6,586 nt of DNA from contig SYGQ01000002.1 in assembly GCA_005799475.1 (NCBI GenBank), positions 1 to 6,586 of the forward strand, in the 5' to 3' direction. Both the position numbers and the translations under genes were made by a program. The notes beneath the pieces were generated by a model that saw only the letters and a program-made list of their open reading frames with translations, was not told where the DNA came from and did not search any database. This document shows, in pieces, positions 1-5,544 of this stretch; the stretch's first letter is position 1, and each line of letters opens with the position of its first letter. This DNA comes from Planctomycetia bacterium (lineage in GTDB: Bacteria > Planctomycetota > Phycisphaerae > Phycisphaerales > SM1A02).

Positions 1-426
1 ACTGAAGCGGAGTGGGAGTACTCGTGCCGGGCGGGGACAACGACGGCGTTTCACAGCGGACCCGGGTATCCAAACGGGACGAACGACGAAAGTTTCTTGC
101 CGCAGATTGCGAGGCACTACTACAACACATGTTCGGGCGGCGACGGATGCCGCACCCACGCAGTGGGCACAAAGGCTGCCAACGGCCTAGGAATCCACGA
201 CATGGCTGGGAATGTGTGGGAGTGGGTGAACGACTGGTACGACTCCTACCCGTCGGCTGCACAGACAAACCCCACGGGCGCAGCAACGGGTTGGTACCGC
301 GTGTTTCGCGGCGGCTCGTGGGGCTCCAGCACGTCCGACGTGCGTTCCTCCTTCCGCGGCTGCTGCCTCCCGCCAGAGTCCTCGGACAACCTCATCGGGT
401 TCCGCGTCGCCAGGAATCCCGACTGA
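1..426 (+). CDS. FGE-sulfatase (SUMF1) fold protein, C-terminal part, 5' end outside window
   Basis: The frame is open from base 1 and ends in TGA at 424-426, giving the last 141 residues. Hallmarks of the FGE/SUMF1 family appear in order: TEAEWEYSCRAG at residues 1-12 (the usual LPTEAEWEYA...RAG motif, cut by the window edge), VGTKAANGLGIHDMAGNVWEW ending near residue 75, VFRGGSW near 101-107, and a GFRVAR end near 133-138. The family includes the enzyme that oxidises a sulfatase Cys to formylglycine, but most bacterial members have other or unknown roles. Aligned by eye to human FGE, the two active-site cysteines after the GGS motif are Ser109 and Val114 here, so formylglycine generation is unlikely. 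The CC pair near residues 121-122 is not at the catalytic positions. Fold assignment is firm. Start, full length, any signal peptide or N-terminal domain, and function cannot be seen. It converges on the minus-strand operon. Confidence 0.9.
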   Translation, partial: TEAEWEYSCRAGTTTAFHSGPGYPNGTNDESFLPQIARHYYNTCSGGDGCRTHAVGTKAANGLGIHDMAGNVWEWVNDWYDSYPSAAQTNPTGAATGWYRVFRGGSWGSSTSDVRSSFRGCCLPPESSDNLIGFRVARNPD

Positions 427-623
427 CTCCCTTTCCTCCTTTTCCTCTTCCATTTACTTCGGTCTCGCCAAACGCTCGCGCATGACCAGACGCGAACGAT
501 GTCGCGACAGCGAGTTCGACTTTGACCCACTTGCCAGCGCGGCAGCGCCGGCATTTTTTTCGCGCGGCTCCGTCTCTGCTCGCCGCTCTTCGATGGGTGC
601 GCGCTGGCGCGCTTGCGCGGCCG
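427..623. other. Convergent intergenic region
   Basis: This 197-bp gap lies between the stop of the plus-strand FGE-fold gene and the stop of the minus-strand cutC-like gene. It begins with a 25-nt all-pyrimidine run on the + strand (427-451). It then holds a terminator hairpin with a T-run (533-560), and a short GC-only palindrome at 599-612 next to the cutC stop. Small open frames here have no recognisable product and look like GC-rich noise. I see no tRNA or other RNA gene. Confidence 0.75.
533..560 (+). terminator. Rho-independent terminator of the FGE-fold gene
   Basis: GCCAGCGC (533-540) pairs with GCGCCGGC (545-552) across a GGCA loop, giving seven G-C pairs and one A-C mismatch. ATTTTTTT follows directly at 553-560. 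The hairpin and T-tract are oriented for + strand transcription and lie 107 nt past the FGE-fold stop. On the minus strand the hairpin would be preceded by A's and have no T-run after it, so it should serve only the plus-strand gene. Confidence 0.7.
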
Positions 624-1373
624 CTACGGTCGCGGCGAGCCGCTCATCTGCTCGCGAAGGGCCTCGAGCTCCTCGCGGCTGATCGCGCCGTCGCGACGGC
701 ATGACGCGTGAAGGTGCGGCGAGATCGCGAGGAAGTCGAGCGCGTTCGACCAGCGCACCCCGCCACCTGCGACGACTTCGACGGGAGCACTGGACGGTGT
801 TGCGAATCGGCGTGCCTGTGCGGTGTCGACTTCGAGCACTTCGAGCCGGCGCTCGAGTGGCGTCACGGACGCGTCCCAGCCCATGACGCCAGCGGTCACG
901 ACCCGTCGCACGCCCAACGCACAGATGTCGCGCATGCCTCGCTCGCGATCTTTCAGCAAGTCGAACGCCCTCAGGAACGCGACTTCGAGCCTTGCGGCCC
1001 TCGCGCACGCGGCGAGCTGTCCGCAAGCCTCCATGTCCACGAAGCCATCGCGAGTCAGGAGCGCAATCGCCACCGACTCCGCCCCGGCGCGCGCCGCCAT
1101 CTCGATGTCGGCGCGGCAGGCGTCGATGACTCGCGCGGTGGCCGCGAAGCCGGCGGCCGTCAACGAGGTGTCAGCGCCCGAAAGCCGAGGGCGCACCATC
1201 ACAACGAGTTCTGTTTCGACCGCCGCGCGGACGCTGCGGACGAGTGCTTCGGTGGGCGACCATCCCTCGCTTGCTAGGTCATCGCAGAGTTCGAGCCGGT
1301 CGGCGTAGGGTGCGGCGATCACGGCCGACTCGAGCGAATCGAGCGGGACTTCCAGCGTGGGAACGGCGATCAC
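624..1373 (-). CDS. cutC: CutC family protein (PF03932-type TIM barrel)
   Basis: The 249-residue product follows the CutC pattern along its length: LEVPLDSLESA (7-17), ADRLELC (24-30), VMVRPR (58-63), LLTRDGFVD (105-113), RAFD (135-138), LGVRRVVTAG (153-162) and VEVVAGGGVR (198-207), then HASC (222-225). Bacterial CutC is about 240-250 residues, so it is full length. The family is named for copper homeostasis in E. coli, but that role is disputed and no reaction is firmly established. The FHRAFD motif reads FLRAFD: residue 134 is a CTG Leu codon at 972-974 where most members have His. The GTG start at 1373 is the only plausible one, because the in-frame codon four positions upstream is the stop of the preceding aminotransferase, 9 nt away. 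AGGGTGG, 4 nt before the GTG, can act as a Shine-Dalgarno site. It is the last gene of a pyrimidine-catabolism operon, with no copper genes in view. Family is firm, function unknown. Confidence 0.87.
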   Translation of the reverse strand: MIAVPTLEVPLDSLESAVIAAPYADRLELCDDLASEGWSPTEALVRSVRAAVETELVVMVRPRLSGADTSLTAAGFAATARVIDACRADIEMAARAGAESVAIALLTRDGFVDMEACGQLAACARAARLEVAFLRAFDLLKDRERGMRDICALGVRRVVTAGVMGWDASVTPLERRLEVLEVDTAQARRFATPSSAPVEVVAGGGVRWSNALDFLAISPHLHASCRRDGAISREELEALREQMSGSPRP

Positions 1374-1382
1374 GGTGCCACC

Positions 1383-2717
1383 CTAAAGACCGGCAAGCGC
1401 TCGGTCGAGCGTGGCGATCATGAACTCGGCGTCGGCGGCCGTGATGCACATCGGCGGCTTGATGCGAAGCGTGTTGCCGAAGAGTCCTCCTTTGCCGATG
1501 AGGAGTCCCAAATCCTTGCACGCCTCGAACACCGCCGCACACTCGGCGCTCGCGGGCTCCTTGGTGACGCGGTCCTTGACGAGCTCGACCCCGAGCATGA
1601 GCCCGAGTCCGCGCACCTGGCCGATGATCTGGTGTGTGCGCGCGAGGCGATCGAAGCCTTCCTTGAGTTGCGCGCCGCGCGCGAGGCAATTCGCCTGGAG
1701 CTTCTCGCGCTCGATCACCCGCAGCACGGCACGACCCTGAGCACACGAGACCGGGTTGCCGCCGAAAGTGTTGAAGTGGATCCGGTTGGCGATCGATTTC
1801 GCGATCGCTGGAGTCGTCACGACCGCCGCCAGCGGGCAACCATTCCCGATCCCCTTGGCCATCGTCACGATGTCGGGGATGACGCCTTGGGTCTCGAAGC
1901 CCCAGAAGTGAGTGCCGGTCCGACCAAAGCCCGATTGCACTTCGTCGGCGATGCAGAGCCCGCCGTGTGCGCGCGCGTGTTCGTAGGCGTGCCGCAGGTA
2001 ACCGTCTGGAAGAACGACGGCACCGCCAACGCCCTGGATCGACTCCGCAATGAATGCCGCGATGCGCCCGGATGTGCCGAACTGGACGAGCTCCTTCACA
2101 TCACGCGCGTACTTCGCGCCCGCCTCAGGATCATCCGCGCCGAAGGGCCCGCGGTAGAGATCCGGCATCTGCGCGTGCTGCACGCCGAAGGCGTGCGGCA
2201 CATTGAACTTCCATGTGTGGTGGCTCGTGAGCGCCATCGCGCCGGGGCTTCCGCCGTGGTAGGCGTTGCGCAGCGCGATGATGTCGTAGTTACTCGTCGC
2301 CGCGCGCGCCATCGTGATCGCGAGATCATTGGCTTCGCTCCCCGAGTTGACGAAGTAGCAGACCTTCAGGTCGCCTGGCATCTTCGCCGCGAGTTCCTTG
2401 GCGAAGAGCGCGACCTCCGGGTTCAGGTACAGCGTCGTCGTATGAACGATCGTCTCCTGCTGACGCTGCGCGGCCGCGGTGACTTCCGGGTGGCAGTGGC
2501 CGACACTCACTGTGACGATGCCGCCGATCCCGTCGAGAAACCTGCGGCCCGTGTGATCGAAGAGCCACTGCCCGTGCCCCTGCACGATCATGATTGGCTT
2601 CTTGTAGTAGTGAAAAATCGCAGGATGAAGGTGCGCTGAGCGCATCGCGAGGACTTCTTCGGGCGAGGGCCCCGAGTACTTCTGCGGGACAAACGATGAG
2701 GGGGGCATGCCGGTCAT
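1383..2717 (-). CDS. AGXT2-like class-III aminotransferase (beta-alanine / 3-aminoisobutyrate transaminase)
   Basis: A PLP-dependent enzyme of 444 residues that probably moves the amino group of beta-alanine or (R)-3-aminoisobutyrate to pyruvate or glyoxylate, yielding malonate or methylmalonate semialdehyde. Class-III motifs are complete: GIVTVSVGHCHPEV (66-79), NSGSEAN (124-130), AYHG (152-155), ADEVQSGFGRTG (257-268, with PLP-binding Asp258), TMAKGIGNG (285-293, with Schiff-base Lys288) and HFNTFGGNP (314-322). Several stretches closely follow human mitochondrial AGXT2 from memory, for example HFWGFxT..xPDIVTMAKGIGNG. The frame stays open upstream to 2813, but ATG at 2717 is chosen because it forms an ATGA overlap with the permease stop and starts a family-like N-terminus. 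ATG at 2708 (MPPSS) is a nearby alternative. Neighbouring dihydropyrimidinase and MmsA genes support the beta-amino-acid substrate. A related omega-transaminase with another substrate cannot be excluded from sequence alone. Confidence 0.92.
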   Translation of the reverse strand: MTGMPPSSFVPQKYSGPSPEEVLAMRSAHLHPAIFHYYKKPIMIVQGHGQWLFDHTGRRFLDGIGGIVTVSVGHCHPEVTAAAQRQQETIVHTTTLYLNPEVALFAKELAAKMPGDLKVCYFVNSGSEANDLAITMARAATSNYDIIALRNAYHGGSPGAMALTSHHTWKFNVPHAFGVQHAQMPDLYRGPFGADDPEAGAKYARDVKELVQFGTSGRIAAFIAESIQGVGGAVVLPDGYLRHAYEHARAHGGLCIADEVQSGFGRTGTHFWGFETQGVIPDIVTMAKGIGNGCPLAAVVTTPAIAKSIANRIHFNTFGGNPVSCAQGRAVLRVIEREKLQANCLARGAQLKEGFDRLARTHQIIGQVRGLGLMLGVELVKDRVTKEPASAECAAVFEACKDLGLLIGKGGLFGNTLRIKPPMCITAADAEFMIATLDRALAGL

Positions 2718-2724
2718 GGTGTGG
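2711..2724 (-). repeat. 14-bp repeat copy at the permease/aminotransferase ATGA overlap
   Basis: The minus strand reads CCACACCATGACCG. It encodes the permease end (Thr-Pro-stop) in one frame and the aminotransferase start (Met-Thr-Gly) in another, with ATG and TGA sharing bases in ATGA. The same 14 bases occur at 4144-4157. Such an overlap normally means that translation of the second gene depends on termination of the first. No good Shine-Dalgarno site precedes this ATG, which fits coupled re-initiation. Confidence 0.7.
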
Positions 2725-4150
2725 GTCGCTTCGCAAGGCACTTGAGCGCCCAGTAGATCAGGAATGAGCCGCCGAAGCCGACGAACCATGCGTAGCCGTA
2801 GATCGTGTGCCAAACGGAGGTGATCGAGTCCTTGTCGATGGCGCCGACGGTCGCAAGAAATCCGGGCACGCTTGGGAGGATCCCAGCCACAAGCGCGGCG
2901 ATGGCCACGAAACTAAACCCGTTCGAGTATCTGTACTCGCCCTGGTCGCGGTAGAGGTCGGCGACATTGAGTTGCCGCCGTCGCACAACGAAGTAGTCGC
3001 AGATCAGGATGCCACCGACCGGCCCAAGAAGCGCGCTGTAGCCCACGAGCCACACAAAGATGTATCCCGATGGGTCCGCGATCAGTTTCCACGGCATGAT
3101 CGCGATGCCGATGAACCCCGTAATGATGCCGCCGGTCTTGAACGAGACTCGGCTGGGCGCGAGATTGGCGAAGTCGTTGGCCGGGCTCACGACATTCGCG
3201 GCGAGGTTTGTTGCGAGCGTCGCCACGCAGAGCGCGACCATCGCGACAAGGAGGAGGGCAGGATGGGTGAATCCCGACAGGAGGTCGACGGGGTCCCAAA
3301 TCGCCTTGCCGTAGATCACAACCGTCGCGCTGGTGACGGCGATGCCGATGAACGAGTAGAGCCCCATCGTCGTCGGGAGTCCGAGCGCCTGGCCGACAAC
3401 CTGCGCGCGCTGGCTCGTCGCGTAGCGCGAGAAGTCCGGGATGTTGAGGGACAGCGTCGCCCAGAAGCCGATCATGCCGGTGAGTGCGGGGGCGAAGAAC
3501 GAAGCGAACTGGCCGGCCTTGGGTTGTCCTTGCTCGCACGCCGAGTGCGACGAGAGCACCGGTCCCCATCCGCCGGCCTCGTCGACGGCCCACCACAGGA
3601 GAAGGAGGCCCAGTGCGATCAGCAGCGGTGCCTTGATGAGCAAGAGAAGCCGGATCGAGTCGATGCCCTTGATCACGAACACCATGTTGATGAGCCAGAA
3701 CAGCAGAAAGCATGCGAGCTCGCTCGCGGAGATCCCGAGCACGGGCAGGGGAGGCCACGCCGCGAAGTCGGGCACGAACACCGCGGAGATCTTGTAGATC
3801 GCCATGCCACCGATCCATGTCTGGATGCCGAACCATCCGCACGCGACGACCGCTCGCATGAGCGCTGGAATGTTCGAGCCGAGCGTGCCGAAGGACGCGC
3901 GACACAGCACGGGAAAGGGGATCCCGTACTTCGTGCCCGCATGCGCATTGAGGACCATCGGCACGAGCACGATGGTGTTCGCAAGAAGAATGGTGAATGT
4001 GGCCTGCCACCAGTTCATGCCCCCGTCGATGAGTGAGCTGCCGGCCATGTAGGTGGGCACGCACGCCGACATCGAGATCCACAGCGCCGCCATGCTCCAT
4101 GTGCCCCACTTGCGTTGATCCATTGGAACGGGCGCGAGGTCGTCGGTCAT
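2714..4150 (-). CDS. NCS1-family nucleobase/hydantoin:cation symporter
   Basis: A 478-residue inner-membrane permease with about 12 hydrophobic segments, near residues 18-40, 47-68, 95-120, 143-162, 167-188, 220-236, 255-280, 297-325, 338-356, 365-388, 411-432 and 448-470. It belongs to nucleobase:cation symporter-1, the family of the hydantoin transporter Mhp1 and bacterial allantoin and uracil permeases. Motifs include YGIPFPVLCRASFG (75-88), CGWFGIQTW (104-112), IPDFSRYA (237-244), TNLAANVVSPAND (314-326) and CDYFVVRRR (384-392). Substrate-site residues of Mhp1 have counterparts: Trp106 and Gln110 (Mhp1 W117, Q121), Trp230 (W220) and Asn319 (N318). The open frame runs on upstream to 4807, but that part overlaps the dihydropyrimidinase in another frame and is Arg-rich shadow. 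ATG at 4150, in an ATGA overlap with that gene's stop, gives a normal NCS1 N-terminus. Context suggests uracil, thymine, dihydropyrimidine or hydantoin as substrate. The exact one is inferred, not shown. Confidence 0.93.
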   Translation of the reverse strand: MTDDLAPVPMDQRKWGTWSMAALWISMSACVPTYMAGSSLIDGGMNWWQATFTILLANTIVLVPMVLNAHAGTKYGIPFPVLCRASFGTLGSNIPALMRAVVACGWFGIQTWIGGMAIYKISAVFVPDFAAWPPLPVLGISASELACFLLFWLINMVFVIKGIDSIRLLLLIKAPLLIALGLLLLWWAVDEAGGWGPVLSSHSACEQGQPKAGQFASFFAPALTGMIGFWATLSLNIPDFSRYATSQRAQVVGQALGLPTTMGLYSFIGIAVTSATVVIYGKAIWDPVDLLSGFTHPALLLVAMVALCVATLATNLAANVVSPANDFANLAPSRVSFKTGGIITGFIGIAIMPWKLIADPSGYIFVWLVGYSALLGPVGGILICDYFVVRRRQLNVADLYRDQGEYRYSNGFSFVAIAALVAGILPSVPGFLATVGAIDKDSITSVWHTIYGYAWFVGFGGSFLIYWALKCLAKRPTP

Positions 4151-4157
4151 GGTGTGG
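4144..4157 (-). repeat. 14-bp repeat copy at the dihydropyrimidinase/permease ATGA overlap
   Basis: The minus strand reads CCACACCATGACCG, identical to 2711-2724. Here it encodes the dihydropyrimidinase end (Thr-Pro-stop) and the permease start (Met-Thr-Asp). A purine-rich AAGGGG stretch lies a few bases upstream within the dihydropyrimidinase 3' end and could serve as a ribosome site for the permease. Confidence 0.7.
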
Positions 4158-5529
4158 CCCCTTGTCGCGCGAGGAACTGTCCGCGGCCGATGGTGCCCAC
4201 GAACCGGCCTTCGTCGACGGCGACTTCGCCGCGCACGAGGACAGTCTCGGCGCGGCCGATGACGGGGGAGCCCTCGAACGCGTTGTAGTCGACGGCCATC
4301 GAGTGGGTCGCCGCGCTGATCGTGCCCCTGTGGGCGGGGTCGAAGACGACGATGTCGGCGTCGGAGCCCACCGCGATGACCCCCTTGCGCGGGTAGAGGC
4401 CGAAGCGTCGGGCGGCATTCGCGCTTGCAACGCGCACGAGGTCGTGCACGCCGAGCAGACCGCCCTCGACGCCTCGCGTGTAGAGGAGCGAGACGCGATC
4501 CTCGAGCGAAGGGATCCCGTTGGGGATCTTCGTGAAGTCGGCCTCGCCCATGCGCTTCTGCGTGGCAACATCGAACGGCGCGTGATCGGTCGCAACGGTG
4601 TCGATGTCGCCTCGCTTCAAGGCGTCCCAGAGGACGCGCTGGTTGCGCTTGTCCCTGAGTGGCGGCGACATCACAAACTTCGCGCCCTCGAGTCCCGGCC
4701 GCTCCGCGTGGGTCTTGTCGAGTATCAGGTATTGGATGAGGGTCTCGATGGAGACCTTGACGCCGCGCGCCCGAGCGGCGAGAGCCCGTTCGAGCGCCTC
4801 CGCGCACGAGAGATGCACGATGTAGACCTCGGCGCCGGTCAGTTCGGCGAAGGTCATCAGGTGATTGACGCCCTCGGCTTCAACCTCAGGCGGGCGACTC
4901 TCGTGGTGGGCGCCGGGATCTGTGCGGCCGCGAGCGAGGAGTTCGCGGCAGCGCTCGCTGACGAGCGTCTCGTTCTCGCAGTGCGCCGTGACCACGACGC
5001 CGAGCCGCTTCGCCAGCGCGAGAGTCTTGTAGAGCTCGGCATCATCGACGCCGAACGCCCCTTTGTAGGCGAGGAACACTTTGAACGAGGTCACACCGCG
5101 CCGCACGATCTCTGAGAGGGCGGCCTCGGTCGTGTCGTCGAAGCGGGTCACCCCCATGTGAAAGGTGAAGTCGCACGCGGAGCGACCGACCGCCTTCGAC
5201 ATCCACAAGTCGAAGGCCTCAAGCGGGTCGTCGCGCCGCGACGGGCAGACCATTTCGATCAGCGTTGTGGTGCCGCCCAGAAGCGCGGCTCGGCTCGCAC
5301 TCTCGTAGGTGTCCTTGGCGAGCGTGCCCATGAACGGCAGATGAATGTGCACATGAGGATCGATGAATCCCGGGAACACGAACTTGCCGCGCGCGTCGAT
5401 GACGCGGGCGCCCTTGGGCGCGCTGAGGGACTTCCCGACTTGCGCGACTCTCTCTCCGTCGCACAGCACATCGCCTTCGCTGGTGGCACTCTCGGAGACG
5501 ATCGATCCGCCGCGGATGAGGATCGTCAT
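4147..5529 (-). CDS. hydA: Dihydropyrimidinase / D-hydantoinase
   Basis: A 460-residue cyclic amidohydrolase that opens 5,6-dihydrouracil or dihydrothymine to the N-carbamoyl-beta-amino acid; many members also cleave hydantoins. All binuclear-metal ligands are present: His59 and His61 in IDPHVHIH, the Lys150 expected to be carbamylated in SFKVFLAYK, His183 in TAHCEN, His239 in VHLSC and Asp315 in ATDHAPF. Substrate-binding residues known from hydantoinases also match: Tyr155, Ser288 in MSPPLR and Asn337 in IPNGIPSLEDR. The C-terminal part has the usual GSDADIVVFDP and VDYNAFEG motifs. Length and numbering agree with D-hydantoinases of about 460 residues. ATG at 5529 is the only start after the in-frame stop of the upstream dehydrogenase gene, 15 nt away; the ribosome site (GATGGA) is weak and distant. 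The 3' end overlaps the permease by ATGA. Sequence cannot separate dihydropyrimidinase from hydantoinase. The beta-amino-acid transaminase and MmsA nearby favour pyrimidines. Confidence 0.95.
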   Translation of the reverse strand: MTILIRGGSIVSESATSEGDVLCDGERVAQVGKSLSAPKGARVIDARGKFVFPGFIDPHVHIHLPFMGTLAKDTYESASRAALLGGTTTLIEMVCPSRRDDPLEAFDLWMSKAVGRSACDFTFHMGVTRFDDTTEAALSEIVRRGVTSFKVFLAYKGAFGVDDAELYKTLALAKRLGVVVTAHCENETLVSERCRELLARGRTDPGAHHESRPPEVEAEGVNHLMTFAELTGAEVYIVHLSCAEALERALAARARGVKVSIETLIQYLILDKTHAERPGLEGAKFVMSPPLRDKRNQRVLWDALKRGDIDTVATDHAPFDVATQKRMGEADFTKIPNGIPSLEDRVSLLYTRGVEGGLLGVHDLVRVASANAARRFGLYPRKGVIAVGSDADIVVFDPAHRGTISAATHSMAVDYNAFEGSPVIGRAETVLVRGEVAVDEGRFVGTIGRGQFLARQGATP

Positions 5530-5544
5530 CGCGCGAAGTCCATC

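Noticed and set aside
427..451. 25-nt all-pyrimidine tract right after the FGE-fold stop
   Set aside because: Striking in composition, but it lacks the mirror symmetry expected of a triplex-forming element and has no clear functional signature; probably a low-complexity 3' untranslated stretch.
12..485. Plus-strand frame 12-485 and minus-strand frames 187-453 and 246-554 over the FGE-fold gene
   Set aside because: They are out of frame with the clear FGE motifs and have no recognisable protein features.
599..612. GCGCGC-TG-GCGCGC palindrome just after the cutC stop as a terminator
   Set aside because: The loop would be only 2-4 nt and no T-run follows on the minus strand; GC-only palindromes are common by chance at this base composition.
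454..1026. Minus-strand frame 454-1026 and plus-strand frames 482-1308 around the cutC-like gene
   Set aside because: Arg/Ala/Ser-rich shadow translations; the CutC motifs all lie in the 624-1373 minus-strand frame.
2718..2813. 32-residue N-terminal extension of the aminotransferase
   Set aside because: It lies wholly inside the 3' end of the permease gene and reads as an Arg/Leu-rich shadow; the ATGA overlap start at 2717 is more natural.
4151..4807. N-terminal extension of the permease frame up to 4807
   Set aside because: It overlaps the dihydropyrimidinase coding sequence in another frame, is Arg-rich and unlike any NCS1 N-terminus; the ATG at 4150 explains the gene better.
1632..5115. 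Long plus-strand open frames (1632-2639, 2807-4036, 4033-5115) opposite the operon genes
   Set aside because: They lie antisense to well-supported genes, their products are rich in Arg, Glu, His and Asp with no recognisable domain, and such frames arise from the third-position GC bias of the real genes.
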